The position numbers were made by a program, and so were the translations under genes. The notes beneath the pieces were generated by a model. The model saw nothing but the letters and a program-made list of their open reading frames with translations. It had not been told where the DNA came from and made no database searches. Source: JBFWYO01 sp050186335 (lineage in GTDB: Bacteria > Pseudomonadota > Alphaproteobacteria > Bin65). From it: DNA of 15,427 bases. Numbering within the stretch: position 1 is the stretch's first letter; each line of letters opens with the position of its first letter. This document shows, one piece after another, positions 1 to 7,125 of the stretch. The DNA is taken from assembly GCA_050186335.1 (NCBI GenBank), contig JBFWYO010000095.1, positions 1-15,427 of the forward strand. The letters run 5' to 3'.

Positions 1-140
1 TGTTGCCGCCGCCGGTCGTAGCGCGGCGCAAATGACGTTCGGAATTATTTTGCCGGTCGCGGGGGTAAACAAGGGTCGGCAGCGTCAATTCTGCGCTGCG
101 CTTGGCAGCATTGGCCCGGCGCATGGTTGATATTCGCGTC

Positions 141-689
141 TTAGACTCCGATCATCTTCAAACACGCCTCGAAGCGTTCGGCCCGTTCGGCCGGCTTTTC
201 CTTGCGGACGAACAGCACTTCGCCGAACAACAGCGAATACAACAGGTCCGCGCGCACCGCGGGTTCGCCACGGCCGGCTTCCTCGAACAGGTCGCGCACG
301 TAACGCAGCCGCTTGGCGTCGACCCGGCGCACCGCGCGGCGCACTACGGCGTCGCGCCGCGCCCATTCGCGCACCGCCAGTTCCGGCCCGCGCGCCGCGG
401 TGTCGCCGATCGCCTCGGCCAGCAGCCGGCGCAGGCGTTCGCGCGCGCTGCCGCCGGGCCGTTCGACCCTGCGGATGATCGCCTGCGTCTCGCGCTCGGC
501 CCAATAGCCCAGCAGCGACCGCAGCAACGCCGGCCGGTCCTTGAAGTGCCAATAGAAGCTGCCCTTGGTCACGCCCAAAGCGCGCGCCAGCGGCTCGACC
601 GCGACCGCCTCGACGCCGCCCTCGCCGAGCAGGCGGAACGCGGCCGCCAGCCAATCCTTGCGCGATAACCTGCCGTCCTTGCCGGGCAC
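141..689 (-). CDS. TetR/AcrR-family transcriptional repressor
   Basis: A one-component regulator that should bind DNA through its N-terminal helix-turn-helix and sense a small ligand with its C-terminal domain. The HTH is clear at about residues 31-56 of the 182-aa product: first helix around LARALG, then the typical TetR recognition segment TKGSFYWHFKDRPALL. The C-terminal half is Arg/Glu-rich and gives no clue to the ligand. I chose the GTG at 689. It has a GGGAG Shine-Dalgarno 9 nt upstream, leaves about 8 residues before the first helix as is usual, and keeps an operator-like inverted repeat (702-719) outside the gene. An in-frame ATG at 740 gives a 199-aa version but has no clear SD. The gene diverges from the DUF3995/acyl-CoA synthetase pair, which suggests it represses itself and that pair. 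The effector is unknown; an acyl-CoA is a guess from the neighbour. Confidence 0.9.
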   Translation of the reverse strand: MPGKDGRLSRKDWLAAAFRLLGEGGVEAVAVEPLARALGVTKGSFYWHFKDRPALLRSLLGYWAERETQAIIRRVERPGGSARERLRRLLAEAIGDTAARGPELAVREWARRDAVVRRAVRRVDAKRLRYVRDLFEEAGRGEPAVRADLLYSLLFGEVLFVRKEKPAERAERFEACLKMIGV

Positions 690-701
690 CGTGTTCCGCT
701 C

Positions 702-719
702 CCATACGTCGGCGTATTG
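702..719. promoter_or_regulatory. Imperfect inverted repeat, candidate TetR operator O2
   Basis: Reads CCATACGT-CG-GCGTATTG, an imperfect version of the perfect repeat at 747-764 with the same 8-2-8 geometry. The two centres lie 45 bp apart. It ends against the SD of the TetR gene started at 689 and overlaps the predicted -35 of the rightward promoter. That repeats occur as a matched pair in front of a TetR gene is seen directly; that the repressor binds them is inferred. Confidence 0.6.
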
Positions 720-745
720 ACAAGTTACCATGCCGTCCATACTGT
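717..745 (+). promoter_or_regulatory. Predicted promoter for the DUF3995/acyl-CoA synthetase genes
   Basis: A perfect -35 TTGACA (717-722), a 17-bp spacer and a weak -10 TACTGT (740-745). The expected start is near 752, inside the inverted repeat 747-764 and about 40 nt before the ATG at 792. The -35 is strong and the -10 poor. Confidence 0.45.
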
Positions 746-756
746 TCCATACGCAA
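727..756 (-). promoter_or_regulatory. Possible promoter for the TetR gene
   Basis: On the minus strand TTGCGT (756-751), 18 bp, then CATGGT (732-727), placing the start near 720 and about 30 nt before the GTG at 689. Both hexamers are mediocre. It is listed because its position relative to the two inverted repeats mirrors that of the rightward promoter. Confidence 0.3.
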
Positions 757-764
757 GCGTATGG
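747..764. promoter_or_regulatory. Perfect 18-bp inverted repeat, candidate TetR operator O1
   Basis: CCATACGC-AA-GCGTATGG: perfect 8-bp arms with a 2-bp centre, in the intergenic space between the divergent TetR and DUF3995 genes. The length and symmetry fit a TetR-dimer operator. It would cover the start point of the predicted rightward promoter and the -35 of the predicted leftward one, so a bound repressor could shut off both. Confidence 0.75.
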
Positions 765-791
765 TTAGATTGATCGATGGAAGGCATCGTC

Positions 792-1247
792 ATGAACGTT
801 TCGCCGCATCCGCTGTCCTGGGTCCATTTCGCGGGCGGCGCGGTCGCCGCCGTCTTGCTGGCCGCGGCCCTGGTCCACGTCTATTGGGCGCTCGGCGGCC
901 GTTTGGCGCTGATCGCCGCGGTGCCCGAACGCGACGGGAAGCCGGTGTTTCGCCCGCGCGCCCGGCCGACCGCCGCGGTCGCCGCCGCGCTCGGACTGTG
1001 TGCCGTGCTGGCCTTGCTTGCGTCCGGCTGGCTGGCGCTCGATATCCCGCGTTGGCTGGTGGTCATGCCGACATGGGCGGTGGCGGCAATCTTCGCGCTG
1101 CGCGCGGTCGGCGATTGCCGCTATGTCGGCTTCGCCAAGCGGGTGCGCGGCTCGCGCTTTGCCCGCATGGATGATCTGCTTTATGCGCCGCTCTGCGCGC
1201 TCGTCGCTGCGGCGCTGAGTTTCGTCCTGCTCGCCGGTCCGCGTTAG
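792..1247 (+). CDS. DUF3995-family integral membrane protein
   Basis: A 151-aa protein with four hydrophobic segments (about residues 11-31, 60-82, 87-104 and 130-148), so an inner-membrane protein of unknown biochemical role. Family-type motifs are visible: HVYWALGG (29-36) at the end of the first segment, RAVGDCRYVGF (104-114) after the third, and DD..YAPLC (127-135) leading into the last. I assign DUF3995 by recalled pattern, not by a search. The start at 792 is preferred over the in-frame ATG at 777 because GGAAGG lies 7 nt upstream of it. It is divergent from the TetR gene and 102 nt ahead of the acyl-CoA synthetase on the same strand, so it is the probable first target of the repressor. 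No signal peptide or catalytic motif is evident. Confidence 0.8.
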   Translation: MNVSPHPLSWVHFAGGAVAAVLLAAALVHVYWALGGRLALIAAVPERDGKPVFRPRARPTAAVAAALGLCAVLALLASGWLALDIPRWLVVMPTWAVAAIFALRAVGDCRYVGFAKRVRGSRFARMDDLLYAPLCALVAAALSFVLLAGPR

Positions 1248-1349
1248 CCGGTCGGCGCTTCTTGGCTTGGCAGCGCGACGGCCGATCCCGTACGGTTGCG
1301 CGAAATCGCGGGCGCCTCGGCGCGCGCGGCCACCAGCGGGAGCAGACGC

Positions 1350-3044
1350 ATGCACGGGCTTATGATGGACGAGCCGTTGATGATCTCGTCCTTGATCGAA
1401 TTCGCCGCCGACAATTACGCCGACATCGAAGTCATATCGCGCGTCGGCGAGGGCAAGCCGGTGCGCACGACCTATGGCGCGGTGCGCAACCGGGCGCGGC
1501 GGCTGGCGAAGATACTGCAAGATCTCGGCATCGGGCCGGGCGATCGCGTGGCGACGCTGGCGTGGAACGACCATCGTCATATGGAATTGTACTACGCCGT
1601 TTCCGGCATCGGCGCCGTGCTGCACACGATCAATCCGCGGCTGTTCCCCGAACAGGTGCGCTACATCGTCAACCACGCCGCCGACCGGATCGTGTTCGCC
1701 GATCCCGGCTTCGTGCCGATGCTGGAGGCCCTGGCGCCGCAGTTGAGTTCGGTCGAACAGTACATCGTGCTGGCCGACCGGCTCGCATCGCCCGCGCCGA
1801 AACTGACCAACGCGGCCGGCTACGAAGATCTGCTGGCCGGCGAGCAAAGCGGCGTCGAGTGGCCGAGCTTCGACGAACGCACGGCTTCGTCGCTCTGCTA
1901 TTCGTCCGGCACCACGGGCGATCCCAAGGGCGTGCTGTACAGCCACCGCGCCACCGTGCTGCACACGCTGAACTGCATTTCCGGCGATCTGCTCGGCCTG
2001 TCGCGCAAGGATACGGTCCTGGCGATTGTGCCGATGGCGCACGCCAACGGCTGGGCCTTGCCGTATGCCGGGCCGCTGACCGGCGCCAAGCTGGTGCTGC
2101 CCGGCGCCAAGCTCGACGGCGCCAGCATTTACGAACTGATCGAAACCGAACAGGTGACGTTCGCGCCCGGCGTGCCGACCGTGTTCGCGATGCTGCTCGA
2201 TCACGTCCAGCGCAACGGCAAGAAATTCTCCTCATTGCAGCGCATCGCGGTCGGCGGCTCGGCGCCGCCGCTCTCGATGCTGCGCGCGTTCGAGGCGGAT
2301 TTCGGCGTCGAAGTGCTGCAGGCGTGGGGGCTGACCGAAAGCTCCAACTTCGGCACGCTCGGCCGCCTCAAGCCGGCGATGACCGGGCTGCCGGCCGCGC
2401 AGCGCTATGCGATCCAGCAGAAGCAGGGTCTCGGCGTCTACGGCTTGCGCATGAAGATCGTCGGCGACGACGGCGCAGCGGTGCCGAAGGACGGCGTTTC
2501 GCGCGGCCGGCTGATGGTGCGCGGACCCTGGGTCGCCAGCGGCTATTTCAAGGCCGCGGGGAAAAAACTGCTGACCGACGACGGCTGGCTGGAAACCGGC
2601 GACATCGCCACTATCGATGCCGATGGCTACTTGAACGTCGTCGACCGGGCCAAGGATCTGGTCAAATCCGGCGGCGAATGGATCAGCTCGGTCGAACTGG
2701 AAAACATCGCGCTCGGCCACCCGGATATCGCCGAAGCGTGCGTGATCGCCACCAAGCACCCGAAATGGGTCGAACGGCCGCTGCTGCTCTACGTGGCCAA
2801 GCTGGGCGCCACCGTGAGTTCGGACTCCGTGCTGGCGTTTTTCGACGGCAAGATCGCCAAATGGTGCGTGCCCGACGCGGCGATCGCCGTGGATAGACTG
2901 CCGCGCACCGCCACCGGCAAGCTCGCCAAGGCCCAACTGCGCGAACAATACGCCGGTGCGACCGGTGCGACCGGCGCGACCGGCGCGGCCGGTGCTACCG
3001 GTGCGACCGAAGCCGGCGGTGCCGCGGGCGGCTCGCGCGCCTAG
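1350..3044 (+). CDS. AlkK-like medium/long-chain acyl-CoA synthetase (ANL superfamily)
   Basis: Activates a fatty or related carboxylic acid with ATP and CoA through an acyl-adenylate. ANL motifs appear in order: the phosphate loop YSSGTTGDPKG (184-194), GGSAPP, WGLTE (326-330), GWLETGD (412-418), DRAKDLVKSGGEWIS starting at D432, and the C-terminal catalytic lysine K524 in RTATGK. The stretch VPMAHANGWALPYAGPL followed by GAKLVLPGAKLDG resembles AlkK-type ligases, where the usual form is PMFHVNAWGLP. The start at 1350 has GGGAG 7 nt upstream; an in-frame TTG at 1296 has weaker support. The 564-aa product ends in a collagen-like Gly-Ala-Thr tail (about residues 536-553) absent from typical members. 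It lies downstream of the DUF3995 gene and may share its promoter. Its stop overlaps that of the convergent transporter. The exact acyl substrate cannot be read from the sequence. Confidence 0.9.
   Translation: MHGLMMDEPLMISSLIEFAADNYADIEVISRVGEGKPVRTTYGAVRNRARRLAKILQDLGIGPGDRVATLAWNDHRHMELYYAVSGIGAVLHTINPRLFPEQVRYIVNHAADRIVFADPGFVPMLEALAPQLSSVEQYIVLADRLASPAPKLTNAAGYEDLLAGEQSGVEWPSFDERTASSLCYSSGTTGDPKGVLYSHRATVLHTLNCISGDLLGLSRKDTVLAIVPMAHANGWALPYAGPLTGAKLVLPGAKLDGASIYELIETEQVTFAPGVPTVFAMLLDHVQRNGKKFSSLQRIAVGGSAPPLSMLRAFEADFGVEVLQAWGLTESSNFGTLGRLKPAMTGLPAAQRYAIQQKQGLGVYGLRMKIVGDDGAAVPKDGVSRGRLMVRGPWVASGYFKAAGKKLLTDDGWLETGDIATIDADGYLNVVDRAKDLVKSGGEWISSVELENIALGHPDIAEACVIATKHPKWVERPLLLYVAKLGATVSSDSVLAFFDGKIAKWCVPDAAIAVDRLPRTATGKLAKAQLREQYAGATGATGATGAAGATGATEAGGAAGGSRA
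2955..3008 (+). repeat. Six tandem 9-bp units encoding Gly-Ala-Thr triplets
   Basis: Six consecutive nonamers of the type GGTGCGACC/GGCGCGACC (one reads GGCGCGGCC, one GGTGCTACC) encode GAT-GAT-GAT-GAA-GAT-GAT at the C-terminus of the acyl-CoA synthetase, after its last catalytic motif. Third-position drift between units suggests the repeat is not brand new. Confidence 0.9.
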
Positions 3045-3997
3045 CGCGCGGGCGCAAACATCGACAGCAGGATCGAGGCCGAGACGATCGACAGCGCGGT
3101 CGAGATCAGCACCGCCGAGGTCGCGCGCCCGATATAGGTTTCGTAGCGGCTGGCCAGAATGAAAACGCTCGCGCCGGTCGGCATGGACGACATGATGATC
3201 GCCACCTGCGCCCACATATGGTCGACCTCGAACACATAGTACGTCGTCAGCCACACCAGGGTCGGCAGCGCGAGCAGCTTGAGCGCGACCATGCTGAAGC
3301 TTTGCTTCAGGTTGCCGCGGACGCGGTAGCGCGTCAGCGCGGCGCCCAGTCCGAACAAGGCGCAGGTTGCGGTGGCGTCCGACAGGAATTTGGTGAACTG
3401 GTCGAGCATCTTGGGCATCGGCCAGCCCGCAAAGCCCCAGGCAATGCCGGCGACCATGCCCAGGATCACCGGATTGGTCACCACGCCCAGCACGGCCTGC
3501 TGCAGGATGAGCAGGATATGCGCGTCGCCCTGGCCCCGCTCGCGCGTGCGCGCAACCTCGAGCAAAATCGTCGGCAGAATGATCATGATCAGCGGATGCA
3601 CGGTGAACAGGATCATCAGCGGCACCAGGCCGGCCTCGCCGTACGCCAGATAGACGATCGAGATCGCCATCAGCGCGGTGTTGGAAAACGTCGCGCCCAT
3701 CGCGAAGATCGGCTGCTCCGTCGTCTTGAGCCGGAACACGTAGCGCGCCAGCAGCAGCGCCGCCGCGAAAAGGCCGAGCGCCGCGCTGAAATAGGCCAGC
3801 ACGATGTCGATATCGAAACGCTCGCGGAACGCGCCGCTGCTCATGGTGCGGAATATCAGGCCGGGCAGGATGACGTAGAACACCAGATTGTTGATGCCCT
3901 TGATGCCGTCGTCGGTCAGAAGCCGGGTGCGGCCGACCAGATAGCCGCACAGGATCAGCGCAAAGACCGGGATGACGATTTCGAGGACGACCTGCAT
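3041..3997 (-). CDS. AEC-family auxin-efflux-type transporter
   Basis: A 318-aa very hydrophobic protein with about ten membrane-spanning stretches, matching the AEC (PF03547) permease pattern: an N-terminal half starting IVIPVFALILCGYLVGR, the segment ATFSNTALMAIS, a charged loop VARTRERGQGDAH splitting the two halves, and a C-terminal half with MSSMPTGASVFILASRY. Members export or take up small carboxylates, amino acids or auxin-like acids; the substrate is not predictable here. The ATG at 3997 begins only 6 nt after the stop of the metC-like gene, with no strong SD, so translation may be coupled and the two are probably one operon. That makes an amino-acid or sulfur-metabolite substrate a reasonable but unproven guess. 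Its stop codon shares a CTAG with the stop of the acyl-CoA synthetase. Confidence 0.87.
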   Translation of the reverse strand: MQVVLEIVIPVFALILCGYLVGRTRLLTDDGIKGINNLVFYVILPGLIFRTMSSGAFRERFDIDIVLAYFSAALGLFAAALLLARYVFRLKTTEQPIFAMGATFSNTALMAISIVYLAYGEAGLVPLMILFTVHPLIMIILPTILLEVARTRERGQGDAHILLILQQAVLGVVTNPVILGMVAGIAWGFAGWPMPKMLDQFTKFLSDATATCALFGLGAALTRYRVRGNLKQSFSMVALKLLALPTLVWLTTYYVFEVDHMWAQVAIIMSSMPTGASVFILASRYETYIGRATSAVLISTALSIVSASILLSMFAPAR

Positions 3998-4003
3998 TAA
4001 GGC

Positions 4004-5155
4004 TCAGCCATGCGCGGCGTCGAGTGCCGCCGAGAGATCTTCCAGCAGATCGACCGGGTCTTCGAGGCCGACCGACAGGCGCAGCAGATCCTTGGGCACC
4101 GGCGAGTCGGCGCCTTCGACGCTGGCGCGATGCTCGATCAGGCTTTCGGTGCCGCCGAGCGAGGTCGCGCGCTTCCATAAATTTACATTGGCCGCCGTGG
4201 CGATCGCCGCCGTCTCGCCGCCCTTGGCGCGGATCGACAGCATGGCGCCGAAGCCGCCGTGCATCTGTTTCGCCGCGATCTCGCGGCCGGGAAAATCCGC
4301 CAGGCCGGGATACAAAACCGCACGCAGGTGTTTATGCGCGCTCAGGCGCTCGGCCAGAAACGCGGCCGTGCGGCACTGGGTCTGCACGCGCACCCATAAA
4401 GTTCGCATCCCGCGCAGCAGCAGCCACGCTTCCATAGAACCCAAAATGCCGCCCAGCTGGTTGCGGTTGACCAGGATGCGCCGCCACATTGGCGATTCGG
4501 TCTTGGCGATCACGGCACCGGCCGCCAGGTCCGAGTGCCCGTTCAGATACTTGGTCGCCGAATGCATGACGAAATCCGCGCCCAGCTCGATCGGCCGCGT
4601 GAGCACGGGCGTCGCCACGGTCGAATCGACCGCCACCATCGCACCCGCCGCGTGCGCGGCCGCGCAGGCAGCGGCAATATCCGTGATCGTCCACAGCGGA
4701 TTGGCTGGCGTCTCCAGCCACAGCAATTTGGTTTCGCCCCGGCGCAGGGCTTTGGCGATCGCCTGCATGTCGCCGCCGTCGACCAGATCGACGTGCAGGC
4801 CCCAGCGGGTCGCTTCGTTGAGCAGCCAGTGGCGCAGCGACCAGTACATGATTTTGGGCGCCACGATCCGATCGCCCGGCGACAGCGCCAGGAAGATCGA
4901 CGTCGCGGCCGCCATGCCGGAGGCGAACAACGCCGCATGCGCGCCGGATTCAAGTTTGGCCAGCAACGCTTCGGCTTGGTCGAACGACGGGTTATCCGAG
5001 CGGATGTAGGAGCGTCCCGAACGGAACTGGTTGTCGGCGTCGCGCAGATGCGTCGAACTCATGTGGATCGGCGGCGAGATCGCCTTGGTCACCGGGTCGA
5101 CCCAGCCGAGCGCCTGGGCCGCCAGGCTGGCGCCGCGCCACGTTTTGTCGGTCAT
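4004..5155 (-). CDS. Cys/Met-metabolism PLP-dependent enzyme (cystathionine beta-lyase/gamma-synthase family)
   Basis: A fold-type I PLP enzyme of the trans-sulfuration family, 383 aa. Visible features: Y50 and R52 in SYIRSDNPSFDQ (the family's Y-x-R phosphate-binding pair), FASGMAA near 78-84, Y104 (the ring-stacking position), D177 in VAVDSTVATP (pyridine nitrogen) and the PLP lysine K202 in SATKYLNGHSD. The C-terminal LGGTESLIEH motif is present. The usual YGGT after the stacking tyrosine is replaced by YWSL, so beta-lyase versus gamma-synthase or another activity stays open; MetC-like is my working label. The ATG at 5155 has GGAG 8 nt upstream. It lies 99 nt downstream of rmuC and immediately upstream of the AEC transporter, with which it is probably co-transcribed. 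Confidence 0.88.
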   Translation of the reverse strand: MTDKTWRGASLAAQALGWVDPVTKAISPPIHMSSTHLRDADNQFRSGRSYIRSDNPSFDQAEALLAKLESGAHAALFASGMAAATSIFLALSPGDRIVAPKIMYWSLRHWLLNEATRWGLHVDLVDGGDMQAIAKALRRGETKLLWLETPANPLWTITDIAAACAAAHAAGAMVAVDSTVATPVLTRPIELGADFVMHSATKYLNGHSDLAAGAVIAKTESPMWRRILVNRNQLGGILGSMEAWLLLRGMRTLWVRVQTQCRTAAFLAERLSAHKHLRAVLYPGLADFPGREIAAKQMHGGFGAMLSIRAKGGETAAIATAANVNLWKRATSLGGTESLIEHRASVEGADSPVPKDLLRLSVGLEDPVDLLEDLSAALDAAHG

Positions 5156-5254
5156 GGAAATTGCTCCAGCAATGCGCACCGGCGGCAACGATTCCGCGCT
5201 ACGCTCCGGGCGGCATTGAAATCAATTTTGCCGCGCTTGGCGACCGGCAATATC

Positions 5255-6403
5255 TCAACGCTGCCGCGCGGCCAGCGGCAAAGCGCCCTGACCCCCGTTT
5301 GCGGGCCCCCCATTTGCCGGCCCGCCGCCGGACGCGCCGATGCCGGCGGCGGGTGCGGCGGTGTCCGCTTCCGCCTGCAGCTCCAGGCTTTGAATCTTCT
5401 CGCCGGTGCGGCCGACCTTGTTGGCGGAAATCTTGATGTCGTCGAGATCTTTGCGGGTCTGGCCGAAATGCGTGTCCAGCTTGTCGACGCGGTCGAGCAG
5501 CCGCGCGATGTCGTCGAGCATGCGCGAAACTTCCTTTTGTATCAGGCTGGCCTGCTCGCGCATGCGCACGTCCTTGAAGATCGCGCGCACGGTATTCAGC
5601 GTCGCCCACAGCGTCGTCGGCGAAACGATAAAGACCCGCTGGCGGAAACTCTGCTCGACGATGCGCTCGTACTTGCTGTGGATTTCCGCGTAGACCGCTT
5701 CGCTCGGCACGAACATGAGCGCCGCCTCGGCGGTTTCGCCGGGAACGATGTATTTCGCCGCGATGTCCTTGACGTGCTTCAGCACGTCGGTCTCGAACTG
5801 AGCGGCGAACAATTTCCGCTCGGCGTCGGGCGCGGCGTTGGCCAGGCGCCGATAGGCCTCGAGCGGGAATTTCGAATCGATCGCGATCGGCCCCGGCGGG
5901 TTGGGCAGGATGATCAGACAATCCGCCCGGGCGCCGCCGCCGATCGTGGCCTGAAACTCGTACGACGACGGCGGCAGCACCGAACTGACCAGATCGTTGA
6001 GCTGGATTTCGCCGAACGCGCCGCGCGCCTGCTTGTTGGACAGGATGTCCTGCAGCCCGACCATCTGCGTGGACAATTGGGTGATGTTGAGCTGGGCCTG
6101 GTCCATCACGGCCAACCGCTCGCGCAACTGGCTCATGGTCTGCTGCGTCGTGACGCTGGATTTTTCGATCGATTCGCCGACCTTCGTCGCCACACCGTCG
6201 AGCCGTTCGCCCAGCATGCGCTCCTGGTCGAGCAGGCGGCGCGCCAGCTCGTTCTGGGATGCGGCCTGGCCGTCGGCCAGCTGGGCCAGGCGCCCGGCCA
6301 GCTCGGCCTGGCTGCGGCCGCTGCGGCCGACCGCGACGAACAGCAGCACGGCCAATAGACCGATGGCGACGAGGGCGGCAATCAGCAGAATTTGGGTGTC
6401 CAT
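5255..6403 (-). CDS. rmuC: RmuC-family DNA recombination/inversion-limiting protein
   Basis: A 382-aa RmuC-type protein: one N-terminal membrane anchor (about 5-26), a long coiled coil (about 30-125), the RmuC domain (about 125-330) and a Gly-rich tail. The domain has been linked to the PD-(D/E)xK nuclease fold. Candidate active-site residues are visible: E132 in ARGAFGEIQL, D161 in ARADCLIILP, and D176 with K178 in IAIDSKFPLEAY. In E. coli RmuC limits inversions at short inverted repeats; the precise biochemistry is poorly defined. The tail (357-372) carries the repeat GGPANGGPANGG and looks disordered. It is divergent from def, a neighbourhood I know from alphaproteobacteria. The SD before the ATG at 6403 is weak, but a TATAAG sits upstream in the AT-rich divergent region. 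Confidence 0.92.
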   Translation of the reverse strand: MDTQILLIAALVAIGLLAVLLFVAVGRSGRSQAELAGRLAQLADGQAASQNELARRLLDQERMLGERLDGVATKVGESIEKSSVTTQQTMSQLRERLAVMDQAQLNITQLSTQMVGLQDILSNKQARGAFGEIQLNDLVSSVLPPSSYEFQATIGGGARADCLIILPNPPGPIAIDSKFPLEAYRRLANAAPDAERKLFAAQFETDVLKHVKDIAAKYIVPGETAEAALMFVPSEAVYAEIHSKYERIVEQSFRQRVFIVSPTTLWATLNTVRAIFKDVRMREQASLIQKEVSRMLDDIARLLDRVDKLDTHFGQTRKDLDDIKISANKVGRTGEKIQSLELQAEADTAAPAAGIGASGGGPANGGPANGGQGALPLAARQR

Positions 6404-6496
6404 GGGGTCCGATATGGCGGCTGGAATTTTCGCCAGCGTTCCTTATATGTTCTGATGCAGTATGACATGCACGAAAGCGGGAAACCACCGCCTTGC

Positions 6497-6524
6497 TTGA
6501 CGGGCCGAACCGGTTTCCCTAGGT
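6497..6524 (+). promoter_or_regulatory. Candidate promoter of the def-fmt-truA operon
   Basis: TTGACG (6497-6502), a 16-bp spacer and CTAGGT (6519-6524), close to the alphaproteobacterial housekeeping form TTGAC-CTATAT. The start would be about 18-20 nt before the def ATG, so a very short leader. It lies in the 145-nt rmuC/def divergent gap. Confidence 0.4.
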
Positions 6525-6548
6525 AGTGCCGCAACCAACGAACGCATC

Positions 6549-7100
6549 ATGGCCAAGAAGCTCGAAATCCTCACCGCGCCCGATCCGCGGCTCAAGAAGA
6601 AGTCCAAGCCGGTCGCCCAGGTCGACGCCAAGACGCGTGCGCTGATGGACGACATGCTGGAAACCATGTACGCCGCGCCCGGCATCGGCTTGGCGGCACC
6701 CCAGATCGGCGTCCTGCAGCGCATCATCGTGCTCGATCTCGGCGAGCGCGAGGGCGAGCGGAAACAGGCCTACAAAATGGTCAACCCGGAGCTGGTCTGG
6801 GTCTCGGACGACGACAACACCTACGAAGAAGGCTGCCTCTCCGTGCCGGAGCATTACGGCGACGTGGTGCGGCCGAAATCGATTCGCGTGCAGTATCTCG
6901 ACGAGCACAACAAGAAGCAGGAACTGGCGGCGGAGGGCTTGCTTGCCACCTGCATCCAGCACGAGATCGATCACCTGGACGGCGTGCTGTTCATCGATCA
7001 CCTGACCGCGCTCAAGCGCAACATCATTCTGCGCAAGCTGCTGAAAGAGAAGAAGCAAGGCGGCGCCAAATCGGATCATTCGGACGGCGCGGCGCTTTAG
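6549..7100 (+). CDS. def: Peptide deformylase
   Basis: Removes the formyl group from the N-terminal methionine of nascent proteins in the cytosol. All three family motifs are intact in the 183-aa product: GIGLAAPQIG (45-54), EEGCLSVPE (93-101) and QHEIDHLDG (137-145). C96, H138 and H142 are the metal ligands and E139 the catalytic acid. The EGCLSVP form is that of the classical active enzymes. The C-terminal tail after about residue 165 is basic and probably flexible. It is first in a def-fmt-truA operon, pairing deformylation with formylation; fmt starts 25 nt downstream. The SD before the ATG at 6549 is unimpressive, consistent with the short predicted leader. Confidence 0.97.
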   Translation: MAKKLEILTAPDPRLKKKSKPVAQVDAKTRALMDDMLETMYAAPGIGLAAPQIGVLQRIIVLDLGEREGERKQAYKMVNPELVWVSDDDNTYEEGCLSVPEHYGDVVRPKSIRVQYLDEHNKKQELAAEGLLATCIQHEIDHLDGVLFIDHLTALKRNIILRKLLKEKKQGGAKSDHSDGAAL

Positions 7101-7125
7101 CGCCGGGCCGCAGGGGGAATTGCGT

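Noticed and set aside
95..109. Terminator after the TetR gene
   Set aside because: GCTGC-GCTTG-GCAGC is a 5-bp stem without a T-tract on either strand.
141..740. 199-aa version of the TetR protein from the ATG at 740
   Set aside because: It lacks a clear SD, has an unusual N-terminal extension, and would place the O2 repeat inside the gene; the GTG at 689 fits better.
765..2204. Long minus-strand open frame opposite DUF3995 and the acyl-CoA synthetase
   Set aside because: Its product is Arg/His/Gln-rich with no family resemblance; it is a GC-rich shadow of two well-supported genes. The same applies to the long open frames opposite rmuC, dapE and the AEC transporter.
5228..5250. Terminator between rmuC and the metC-like gene
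   Set aside because: Only a 6-bp TTGCCG/CGGCAA stem with an 11-nt loop and no T-run; too weak to call.
5156..5254. SAM-II or other SAM riboswitch upstream of the metC-like gene
   Set aside because: The gap is long enough for SAM-II, but I could not find its conserved pseudoknot segments such as GCUAAAAAGG.
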